Origin: Strix aluco
Lineage: Eukaryota; Chordata; Aves; Strigiformes; Strigidae
Reading direction: 5' to 3'
DNA: 64,000 nucleotides
NCBI RefSeq assembly: GCF_031877795.1
Contig: NC_133971.1
Location: 14,548,325-14,612,324, forward strand
The translations under genes and the position numbers were made by a program. This document shows positions 26,501-38,500 of the stretch, in pieces (the stretch's first letter is position 1; the number at the start of each line of letters is the position of its first letter). The notes beneath the pieces were generated by a model. That model did no database searches. It was not told the origin of the DNA and was given only the letters and a program-made list of their open reading frames with translations.

Positions 26501-29500
26501 TTACCTGGCTTATTCTTATTTTCTATAATTAACTGTATGTAGAAATTATTAAGTGTACTATTCTGTATTTTTCTTATTGCTTATTCTCTGTATTACTTGG
26601 TTATGTCCTCTAATTATTAACAGTAGAATAAGCCCACTCTTTTCACTCTGGTGTCTGAGTTTACTTGGCATCCTTGATCAGCAAAACATTGCTGAATCAG
26701 TAACTTGCCATAGTTTCCTTATTTCTTGGACTTGTATTGATGCTGTAAAAGTTAACTTCGCTACGTATAAAAATTAAAATTGCCATTCAGCCACCACTGC
26801 CTTCTATGTTGAAAGTATACTTGCATGATGTACTTATGCACGTAGTATTTTTAATTTCCAGCTTTGGTGCCAACATGAGCCCATTCTGTTTGTTCCCTGT
26901 AGTTGAAGCTTTGTGTGTTTTGGGGAGGATTTCTGTTTTGCAGCAGCAGCAGTTTTAGCAGCTGCATGCTTTGAGGCCCCCATCTTCTCTGGCGTGAGAT
27001 CCAGCAGTGAACTGAGAGAAGGGCAGTGTGGGAGTCAGGTTGGACTGTTCCAGTTTTATGTCTTCAGCAAACTAAAGACCCGTTGTTGAGTGAGGCAAGG
27101 GACTGTCCACTACCCTCTCTGAAGGCAAGAAGCCTTGGTGTTGCAGCACATAGTCATGGCAAGGAAATTATAAGCTGGGAGTCTTTTCAAGACACTCCTT
27201 CAAAATTATTTGGGGCTCTTTGATCAGCCTGTCTGGTTGTGAGACTCTGGGTAGTTTTATCAGATATGCGTGTCTGCAAACACACATGTGAAACCCCCTT
27301 CTCTGAGTTGGACAGTCCTTGATGCTGGAAATGTCCTGGAAGGAAAATAGTGCATCGTGGTTTGGCACCTGAAGGCACATACAAGCCAATCAAGTTTGCC
27401 TGGACAACTCAAATGTAGCACTTGTGCATTTTGAATCCCTTGTCAAAAACTGAGAAAAGCCATCCGTCTTGTACAACTGCTTGCTGGAAAGCAGGGGGGT
27501 CCTCTGAACATCCCTATGGCCCCTCTGAGGGCTGAAGAAACACTGGGAAAAAGTGGCCTCGGTGTGCTCGAGCCCCTGGCACTGGTGGCACAGCACCCCT
27601 GTACTAGCCGCAGGGAGCCTGCATGCTGAGGGGTGATGTTGGTCTGGGTTGGCAGCAGTGAGACCTGGAAGAGAAGTTCCCTGCTACTGGACGCCTGCTG
27701 ATGTCCAAAAATCCCTCCTGTGGTTGCAGCTGCTGGGTTAAGCATGGGAGCCAATGAAGCTGCTGCCTATTGCAAGGAAGGGCCTGGACAAGGACAGTGC
27801 TGCCTTTTGTATAAAAATAAGGTTTATATTTACGTTTTTATATATGACTTTTCTAAAAATAAAAGGCAGAGAAGGTGAATCCAGCTTCTTTGAAAGTTAA
27901 TGATACTGCTGACAGCAAGGAAATAATGAGCATCAAGCTAGATCCCTTTCAGGATTTATTCTGTACCTTCTTCCCTCTTGAATAGGCAATTACATGCTTT
28001 TTGCTGTGCTTCTTGGTTTTGACCTTTGTTGGACCCTCAGCTGTGGGTAGAAAAGAACTAAAATACACAAGGCTTTCTGTCTCTGATAATGTTTCAACAC
28101 TGGAGACAGTATCAGCTAAAGTGGGACTTGGTATTCTTTTCCTTGCAGCTGTGGATTTTTTTCCTTGCCATCTTTCACATGGAATCATGGCTTTCGTCAT
28201 TGTAAAGTGTGTCTAAATAACTGTGAAGTTGCATTTCTTCTCTGGTTTTATCCGTACAAGATGGTGCCATTGTGTATTGGGGGTCCTTCAAGCTCAGTTA
28301 TCTTTTGCTTTGTTTGCAGTAGGCCAAGTATTTCCAGATTCCTTCTCTACCACCCAAAATATTTAGAACTGTTAATGTAATCTAGTTTTCTGTTTGTTGG
28401 TTTAAGTTTGTTTGGGTTTTGTGTAGATGATGTCTGTTTACAAAGCCTTCAGCACAACTATCCCAAAGTGTGGCTTAAACAGTTATCCCTACCCCTTTTA
28501 ATTTGCTCAGTTTAAAAGGTTTTTTGTCTGTGTGTGTACCAGAAGGGGCACCTTAAAAAGGATGGTATGGTTCTGGTGAATTGAAATGGATCTGTACTAC
28601 TCGTTTTGAAAAAAAACCTCCAGCTTGTCTTAGAAACAAAATAGTTTTGTCTGTATGTTAAAAGCAAACAGTTTTGGCAACTGTGCTCTTCTTGTGCAGA
28701 TTCGTTACTTCACGATGGAGGGAGGAGAGTGTATTGCAGGAAATAGATCCATACCATTGCAATGCCTGTTCTGCTCAGTGAAACATGTCAGGACCACGAG
28801 TTGCAGAGGGATAGCAAAGAGCAGGATTAAGAAATAGGGAGCAGTTCCTCCTCATCCTCTTCGCTCTCATCCTTAGCATGTGGGAAAGCTAGAAACTGAT
28901 GTGCTTAAACCTACTGACTTTTAATAAACAAGACTGTCTGCTTCCACTTAAATACTGCTCAACTGGGAGGAGAGGACTTAAGAAATTCTGAAGCTTTACA
29001 GGAAGTCTCCCAGCTTCCCTGTCTGACTTTTGCAATAGAAACCTAAAGGTGGTGATGGAATGACTTGTGTTTTTTGTCTTACTTTCCAGTTGGCCTGCTG
29101 CTGTGGTACTGCTGCTTGTTCCTTGTGCTGCAAATGCTGCCCCAAGATAAAACAGTCAACCAGCACCCGTTTCATGTATGCGCTTTACTTCATCCTGGTG
29201 ACTATCATCTGTTGTGTCATGATGTCAACAACAGTAGCTAATGAAATGAAAACACACGTAAGTAAGAGATATGAACTCACTACTGTCCCTGGAAGGAAAT
29301 GGGGCTCCGTCCACAGCTCTTCAAGTATAGAGGCTCTCTCTCAGAGGAGGCAGTCTATTCCCTCCACCCATCCACTTTCAGACCCAGACAGGATGATTTT
29401 CTGTGGCCAGCCTCTTCCTGTCAATTGCTCACCCCTTTGAGTGTTTCACAACAGGAAGAGTCAAGGATCACAGGACTAGCAGCCTTCCTTCTCTTTCATT

Positions 29501-32500
29501 GTGCGGAAACTGGCTGCAGTGAACCTATGTCAGGTTTGCTATAGTAGAACAAATCGATTCAGGGTAACATTGAGTTCGTCTCTGGCAACTTGTTTAGTAG
29601 CAGAAACAGCAAATTAGGAAATAACTCTTCCAAGTGTTGCATTTATAGTTTTAATTCTGTGGTCTTGGTGCTGTGTGACAGACTACTGCAATGTACGCTG
29701 CAGGTCCTTTACAAGGGGTTTTCAGCATGTGTTGAGTCATCGTGTTCACATGGCCTCTAACCACAGCAGATACTGTTCATCTCTAATTGTCTTTTTAATT
29801 AAAAAGCTTCAAAAACATGAAAAGAAGCTGTGGCTCAAACTAGATTTTAAAACTCAAGGTTCTTTCAGAGACATAACTTTCTTAAGCTAAATGCTCACCA
29901 GCCTGCTTGTGATCACACACTGGAGCTGTTGTACCACATCTTTGGTTTGGTTTCTTAAGCCACCCAAATTGCTCTCAGTAGCACAAATCCTCTCTCACCA
30001 TTTACAAAGTACAAGAAGATAAATCTGTTTTTAAGTTGAGGGAACAATGGCTGGATTGCTTAATTCTTAAAAATTAAGTTCATGCACCAAACTGATTTAG
30101 GCCTCCTTGAGGTTGTGAATGTTTGCCCTGGAGGTTCAGAAGGCTTCCCTCCCTGTGGGCATCTAGTTGTTTTGTGTTATCCTCTCAAGCCCATGGGTGC
30201 ACAATTAAGACTGTTTCCTCGTTTAACCAGTTGCTGGTCAAGTTGATGCCCTGCTTACCTTCGGCACTTGACTTTCAGTTGTCTGTGAAACGATTTCCAC
30301 CACAGCAGCCTAGATCCAGAAGCTGATGGTAGCACCCTGTGCCTGCAACATAGATGAACCATCAGGCTTATGACAGGGCTAGTTTGAGGGTTTCTGTGCT
30401 CTGCTGCCAGAGACCTTCCTTTCTTCCCATTGTACCCTTTTTGTATGTTCTGTCCTAATTTTCTTTCATTTAATATCGCTTTGTTTGAGTTATCCTGGTG
30501 CCACCTACTTGCCACCAGAAGTTGCTGACAGCCCTCTAAGAGCACCCAGTATAGATGTGATGCTTGCCTGTGAGCTGCAACTTAAAAACTGTTCAACATG
30601 TGCATGCTGAAATTGCTTGCCAGGAATTACTTTGACTTACTAGATGCTTAGCTTGGCAATAAAGTGAATAACCCAAGGAACTCAAGTGCGTGGGAGGCAA
30701 ATTACATGCTCATATCCAAATTTCATAAAGTCATTTTCCATCAGTAGTGTGGTTTTAATGCAGTTTGTATCCCTAACAAAAAATACTCACTTTTTGTCCA
30801 ACAGAAAAGTGATTCAAGAAGCCTTCAACAACATGCTTTTCAGTATTGCCAAATTTCTTTTCCAGTTCACAGTCTTGAAAGCTCAGTGTGGGAAGAAATG
30901 GCACAAAGAAAAGCTGTTAGTGTGAAGTAGAAAGATAATCACACTCTTCATTTAGAGCATTTGATGTCTGAATGGGAAATGGACCATCTGAAAGTAGGCT
31001 TTATCTGCTCTCTAATTTAATAATTCTGTTTGGGGCTGTTAAAAGTTCACAGACTCCTGAAGCTAATTTAGCCCAGTTGTAATAGAGTGCACCTTGAAAA
31101 TATTTATTCAGACTAACCAATCTGAGCTTCCTGATGATGAACTGTGTTTTGAAAGTGCTGGACACTAACTGATTCCTTTGCTTCTGGCTGAATCATGGAG
31201 CACTCCTAGCTCCTGAAGTCAGACTGTAAGCAAACACTTTGCACAATGCTTCTAGGACCTCACCTTCTCTTTCTTGAGAAGAAAGATAATTTTAATTAAT
31301 TTTATTTAGAATTTTTAAATTTTTGTATAAAAATTTTTTAAAAATTAATGCAGTCTTTTATGGAGCCATAATCTTCTCAGGGAACTGTGTGTCTGCTTTA
31401 CCAGTTTAGAGTTCAACTATTCATGCTGATGTTACATGAAAGGAATCTCTCCCTTGTCAGTGAGAAGTTTTTTGGTTGATTTGCTATAAATTCCAAATTC
31501 TAAAGTAGTTCTAAAAGTATCTGTTGTAGCACTTGGTCCTTTGGCATTATTTTAAAAGGAAGCAACAGCAAATGTACATCTCTTATGGACACGTTAAGCA
31601 GAGACTTTTAAAAAATGTTTGTATTTGTTTTGCAGTATTTATCTACCCCATGGTCATGCATTCTGTCTATTAAAACATGTTTAGGATGTTTTTTCTGTCT
31701 CTGAGGTGCCAGACTCTGCAGGTGCCAGCCCAGAGCTGGAGACCTCTGTGCCCTGCAATGTGTCTGGAAAAATGAGGCACTGTCCCCGGGAGCCCAACTT
31801 CCGCACCTGTCACCAAAGTTGGCAGGTAGACAAAACCATGTGGAGTGTTTGGTTATGGTTTCAAAAGCTTGGTTCCTAGTCTAACCAACAGCATTCTGAG
31901 GAAAGCATATTTTGTGGTGAGCCTTAAGGACTGAACAGTGTCTTTTGGGGGGTAGTTTTTTCTCTGTTGTTTCCACTCTTCTTCCCCATCTCCTGAGCTG
32001 TTCCAGCACCCAGAGGACACCAAGGGAGAGAGGCCTTAAGCGTTAAATTCTGGAAAATGTGCAAAGAAACCAAGGCATTTGTGTTTGATCTCTGGGGAAG
32101 AACCAAAAACCAGTGGAGGGTAGGGAAGGAGTGGATGGTTTTGACCAGGAAAATATTTTGAATAGTAGCATGCAGAATAGATTTCAGAGAAGCAAGGGTA
32201 TGTATCAATGCAAAACATGGAGTAGAACATCAGTCAAGACACGAGAGCCTCAGTGATGGGGACTGAAAGACAGACAAGACCAATATGGAGTTACACAAAA
32301 TGTTTTAGAGACTTCACTCTGTTCCAAGACGAAGCAAAGCAGGACCCAACTTGAAGAAGTGCTTCTGTGCTTTGATCCATATCTTATTTCTTTTTTCCAG
32401 TTATTCTGTTTTTTTGAAAAATAGGTACAGCTGTACTCACAAATGTTCTGTTGAAGCAAAACCTTGCATTTCACAGTCTTTGAAAGGCTAATTGAGAGAG

Positions 32501-35500
32501 GAGAAGGGAAAGAATTGTTTTGGTCTGTTGAAATAGTGTTTTGATTTTTTTTTTTGTAGTTAGATTTTTAATGTTAAAGCTGTTTCAGAACTAGTGATTT
32601 CACCCTGAAAATACCCATGTCCTACTTAAATAATGAAAGGAACAATAAGAAAGATGTTTTCAGGAGAGCAAACACTAGTGAAAACCAGTTCAGTTGTGTC
32701 AAAGCATTTCAGTTTTAGATGGTTATATGTTCTGGCAGAGCATGCTTTCAGGCTTGTTTCCCCAGCCAAGTTTATATCTTGGCCCTTAGCTGCATTACAG
32801 TATGTTAAAACCCAAATTTGTTATCACATATTAGTTTTTTAAGTGCAGATGCCCATTGCCTCTTTCTGGTAAGAATTTAGCCATTCATGCAAGATGGCAT
32901 GTGTTTTGGTCCGATCATTTTTTGTTTTTCATTTCTCAGCTGCTCAAGACAGGTGGTTTTACCAGCTTTTTTGCTCTTGTCTCCCCACCTACACAGATTT
33001 TCTTTCATGCTTCCTCCATTTCCATAACCAGGTTCATTTGCCACATTCTCCCTCTGTTGGATGAGGACAACCAAACGAAAGCAGTCATTGTGGCTGTGTT
33101 GGCTTGCTTCTTGCACTGCATTTATTTCAGGCGCCAGCAGCTCGCAGTGAGGGGAAAACAAGAGTCTGTCCCTGTTTCTGTAGATGTTGCTATTGTCTCA
33201 AAGGGTTTCACTACACTTGGAAAATTGCCGACTTTGCTGTGATAACATCATTGCTTGCGCAGCAACTGAGGCGTTTACATTATCTGAGCGGATACTGAGT
33301 TTCTGCAGCAAGAATGCTTTGTTCCCTACTCAGAGGCCAAAAAATTTAGCTTATGTTGCTTTTAAGATTGTAAAAGTAGATATTTCACTGTATCAAACTT
33401 GGCAAATAACTAATCCGTGACTTTAGCAGCTGGCAAAACTACCCAGCAAATAGAAAGCCTGGTAATTACATAGGCTGGGCGGGCTGCTTAACAGCTGAAC
33501 ATGTTTCAGAGATACAGAATTTTTTTTTAAAAAGAAAAAATCAGCGAAGTCATGTAAGCTGTTATAAATTTTTAGCAGCAGCAGACCACCCTCTCATGAA
33601 AACATGTCCTTTTCATTACATCAGCCCTTTTGTCCCCAGCATTGTGCTCGTGTTTATTGTCGGCCAGGGTCCTCAAGAGTTTGCTTTTGTTCTTGTTTTG
33701 TTCCTTCAGGATCACAGGTCTCCACAAAGGGTGTTCAATTCCACAGGATTATTCCTGTGGCCACCACTTATTTCTGCATAGTGTTGTGCATACTACGTGA
33801 TGACTGAGCTCTTTGTTGCTTGTGTAGGCACAAACTGAGCTATTATTCCTCTGAACCCATCCATTTTCTCTCAGCCAGATCTGTAAGGAAATTACTACCA
33901 AGTGGAGAAAAGAACATACAGGGGCAAAAATCCCATCAAGATCTCTGTAGAAACCTGTGCAATTAAAGAAGATGGCCATTTACAGTTACCCAGAGATTGA
34001 TTTTTAATTAGCTAGTCAATTAATCAAGTTACGTGGTATTTTTTTTCCTTTGTTCTATGAGTCTCATAAGCAAAATGCTGCTTAGTACCAAGTACAGATC
34101 CTACAGAAATCTGTCTCGTTGGTCAGTACTATCGTCTATATCAAACAAGTATCTAATTTTCTCAGAGATATTGTTAGTTCAGTATTATCCATCTTTTTAA
34201 TCTCTGCTGTCTGATGATTATTATAAGCAAAAAACTGGAAAGTATTAATTGATATCCCAGTTGCTTTCCCTGACATTGCTGTGGCCCCTTGACTTGCAGT
34301 GGCATCACTGTGGTGTTGATAGGTCTCTTAACTATTCCAGTCAATCCATTTGCTTATTTTGAATGCTGGCACTCTTGCCCAGTCTGACATTTTGTTGTCT
34401 TCCAAGACCTAGGAAGGGCATCACTGATGCTCCAGACAATTTCTGAGGAGCTCTCTAAAAACTCCTGAATGTGAGTTAGCTATAGCTACTTGTTTACTGT
34501 CCAGCTTCTTACGCAGTGGCTACTCATCTGTGAGTTACCTCTGAAAGAGCACCTCAGAGTGGCCCAGCTTGAATCCATTCTTGTAACACCACGCAGCTGC
34601 ATTGAGACCTGGTTTTCGTCTTCTCTGCTGGTTCTAGCCCACCTGGGATCAACTCAGTACTGTAGTTAGGTTTGCTACCTGCAGCACAGCAACTCAGTGT
34701 TGTTGTGAGCTGCTAAAATATTTCCTCTTTCTGGGAAACTGCTAGGAGGGTTGTTGAGCTCCTGACTGGTTTGAATTGCTGGCACGGGATAGGAAGTTGC
34801 ATAACCTGCTGAGGGAAGCAGCCTTTCAGAGCCTGGTGGCTGGAAGCTGGCAGTTCATGAGTTTATCTCTTGTTTCCTATATCTCTGATGGCTTTCTAGC
34901 CAGCTGGGAACACTGCCTGATTCCTTGCTCTTGGATCCTGTTTGTTCTTTCCCTGTCCTGGTTTTGTGTACTGACCTGCCTGCTGAAGGAAGGAGACACT
35001 CCTGTCTTTGCTAATTTCTTGGAAATGTTCAAGGATGGTGTTGCCTACAATCTTTGTATGTTTTTTCTAAGCAAAATCTGGCCTGGCTGAATGCTTTCTG
35101 AAGTCTGGTTCAAGTTAGTTATTTGTGCATGTTGTGTTCTGGCACACGTTTGTCTTCTCTCTCCTCCAGTTACCTGTGCAGGTAGCAGTGATCAGCTCCA
35201 CAGGGTGTGATGTGTTGCTCGACTGGTCTTACCAGCCTCAGCTGAGGGCTGTGAGCGTACAGAGAGGCCCTTCTTTCTTTGAAATGAACCGTGGTTTTCT
35301 AATTAAATGCCTGTATTTCTGTGCAGCTGAATGGCTCCCTGGCTGCAAGGGGGGATATCTGCACCCCACAGGAGTGGGTGCTGGCCACACAGACCTGCTT
35401 TTTTTGAGCGCCCAGCATCATGTCTGCCTGGTGAAACTGAAGCCAAAATGTGCAGCTGTTTGCTTTCCCCTCATGGTGACAGCAAGGCCTCAAAGGCAAA

Positions 35501-38500
35501 TATTTAATGAGTCAAGGGAAAGGTGGAATTTTCCTGCCTCTCTGTTAATTTAAAACAAGATCAGGGCAACTGGCACAACTCTGTTTCAGAAGCTGTGATG
35601 GAGAAGATGGGGCTTGCTACCTCTGTGCCGCCTGGGTGTGCTTTGGTCTGTTTCCACTGAGGACAGCACGAGCCAGAGCTTACTGCCCTGCAGCCCCATT
35701 CATGCCCCTTCAACTGGTAAAACTGCCCAGTATGGCTTATGCAAGCTGGATTACTGAAGCAATCCAAGTCTTTTGCTGTAAAGCATGGGAAGAAGGAAGA
35801 GGGTCCCCAGGGTGAGGGGATAAGCAATAAGAGACAGTGTGCTGGGTTTGTGTGACAGGGTCTGTGGTAGCAGGGAGGGGGTTACAGCAGTGGCCCCCTG
35901 TGAGAAGCTTCTCAAAAGCTCCCCCGGCTCCAAGTCATACCCAGCTCTGGCCAAGGCTGAACCAATTAGCAATGGTGACTGTGCCTCTGCAATAACGTAT
36001 TTAAGAAAGGGAAACTGAGAGGGGGTTGGGGGACTTTGAGGACAAGTTACGAGGAGGACACCAATGCAGACACCGAGGTCAGTGGAAGGAAGGACAAGGA
36101 AGCGGGGAAGGTGCGCCGGGGCAAAAACCCACCCTGTATCCCCTGGTGAGAGGGCAGGGCCGCCCTCCCTGCCACCCATGGAGGTCACCAGAGGAGCAGA
36201 GATTCACCTGTGACCTGTGGAGGACCCTGGGACTCTGTGGAAGAAGCAGCCCCCGCTGTTGCAGTTCGGCACTGGGAGGACTGCACATGTGGAGGTGACC
36301 CACGCTGGAGCATCTCGAGAAGAATGCATCCCGTGGGGAGGACTCATGGTGGGGAGAGTTTGTGGAGGACTGTCTCCTGTGAGAGGGACACCACGTGGAG
36401 CAGGGGGAAGAATGCAGAAGAGTGATTCCCCTTGGAGGAAGAAGTGATGGACTGATTGCATCCCCCATCCCCTGCCCTTGCGTCGCTGAGGAAGGAGGTA
36501 GAGATATCAGGGAAGAAAACTGAGCCCGGGAAGAAATCTGAGCTCAGGAAGAAAGGAGTGGTGAGGGGAGGTGTTTTTAAGATATGGTAATGCTTCTCAC
36601 CATCCCATTCTGTCTGTTAAGTGTCATTGTTGTTAGTGTTTTGAAATAGTGTGATGTCCTTTTTCTTCCCCTAAGGAGCCTGTCTTTTGCCTGTGACCCT
36701 CCCTGTCCATATCTCAATTCCTGAGCCTTTTGATTCATTTTTTTCTCCTTCCCATTACTGGGTGGGAAGGGGTAAGTGAATGGCTGAGTTGTGTTTAGTT
36801 GCCCTCTGGGCTCAAACCGCAACAGGCAGGAATGGCTTAAGCCAACAGAGCTGAAGTAAAGTTAGGTGAATTTATGCCCCAAAACGTCTGGAAGGAGTTG
36901 AGAAGGGAGGCTCTGGAAAACTCCAGTCCCATGTATTTTACATTTCTTTATGTCTCTTGAACCCTTAAATCCAGGCTGAAGTGTATCAAGAATGAAAGGT
37001 GTTAAATGAAGCCGGTGAAAATTCAGTGTTGCATAGCATAGACATGCTTGGTTACGAGGAACCCTGTGTCCTATCTAACATCTTGTAATGTGTTGTGCTT
37101 TTCAGATTCCCTTCTATGAGCAGATGTGCAAGGGTATTCAGGCGGGTGAGATGTGCGAGAAGTTGGTGGGATACTCTGCAGTGTACAAAGTCTGTTTTGG
37201 AATGTCCTGTTTCTTCTTTTTGTTCTTCTTGTTCACCATCAAAATTAACAGCAGCAAAAGCTGCCGAGCATACATTCATAATGGGTAAGTATTTGATTGC
37301 TTAATTTCCACTTCTCTTTACAGGTTTATGCTGCCTACTTTCCAGTTGGGTGTAGTACTAGGAAAAAATCAAACAAAACAAAAGTTGATTTACTGCTTTT
37401 GTCAGAAATAATGTGGTCAAGTGAAAACTAACTAAAGTGTCAATCAGTCATCAAGAGCTGTTTTTTTTTCTCTTGTTGGGCTTTAAATAGAGGTTTCTCA
37501 GGTACTTGGGTTGAAGACCTCTAATTCCTATTACAACCAGATTTTTTTTTTTCCTCCCTCTCATGCAGATTCTGGCTGTTTAAACTTATACTTCTAGCAG
37601 CAATGTGCTCAGGAGCCTTCTTCATTCCCGATCAGGACACTTTCCTCAATGGTATGTCCTTCTTGTTTTGTTATGTGCTTTGTTCTGTACTACCTTGTGA
37701 GTGGTTATAAATCCTAAAAGGTCCAATCAATGTGAATATTACCATATTTCTTGAAGTACAGCCAATATGGTCCAGGTACAAAAGGAGTATTTGGAGCTGT
37801 CTGAGGGAACTCTGTGCACAGAGTATGTGGTCTTCATATGAATGTGCAGTAAAGCGTGTTTTTTCTGACCAAGAACAGGCCAAATGGTAGGTAAAAATAC
37901 CGCTGTGGTGCTGTCTTGCAAATTCTTTAAGAAGCAGGGAACTGTAATGGTGCACAAGAAATTGTTCACTCAAGAATGCAGCGCCACATGCTAGTTTGGC
38001 TTGTGCAGGTAGCTCTGCTGCGGTGCAGCAGCCAGGGTCTGTGCTGCATGGTGGAGAGGTGCCAGTGCTCAAGGAGTCACAGTGACCTGCCAGGTGTTTG
38101 CTGCCTGGAAACCTGCAATGCCACAAAAGAATTTGGGATGCTGTTAGCTTTCAGGTTGGTGGCATAAATGCAAGTGACCCTTTTCATGGTGAAAAGTAAT
38201 CAAGAACTGAGATGTTTGAGGAAAAGGGGAAACAGAACTTTTTGTGCTGATGAGAGTGCTGTCTCCCAACAGCAGTCTAACCTAGTGTGGAGATACAGCA
38301 TAAGAAGCTTTCTTCCCCAAATTAGCCCTTGACTTTTCTCTCTAAAGCAGTATTCTGCATATCCTGCTAAACTGTCCTCCAGTCAGCCCCTGAATTCGAG
38401 ATATACAGATGGTTTGGGTATTGTGTGGTTTTATTTTCCTTTTTTCCCCTCCCATCAAGAAGGGTGTTTGGGTTTGGTGGTCTGGGGTTTTTTTTTGAGC

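Larger units (their letters stand above)
13969..29089 (+). other. SERINC5: SERINC5 intron 1 (15.1 kb)
   Basis: The large first intron contains two solo-LTR candidates (21882-22480 minus, 25953-26688 plus), a G17 run (17263-17279), an A26 run (17503-17528), a 26-bp tandem duplication (18515-18566) and a coding-like minus-strand ORF (27949-28200). No other exon is recognised. The stretches 14.3-17.2, 18.6-21.8, 22.5-25.9 and 28.2-29.0 kb show only short chance ORFs. 20.3-21.0 kb may hold a very degraded repeat. Confidence 0.85.
29258..37105 (+). other. SERINC5: SERINC5 intron 2 (7.8 kb)
   Basis: Mostly AT-rich. It contains a 120-nt candidate cassette exon (31706-31825) and a 987-bp sense LTR (35838-36824). 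A very AT-rich patch lies at about 31.29-31.36 kb. The remaining open frames, including 142 codons at 35125-35553, show no recognisable domain. Confidence 0.85.

Noticed and set aside
37671-38126. 151-codon minus-strand ORF in SERINC5 intron 4
   Set aside because: No similarity or start context. Random open frames of this size are expected in 64 kb on six frames.
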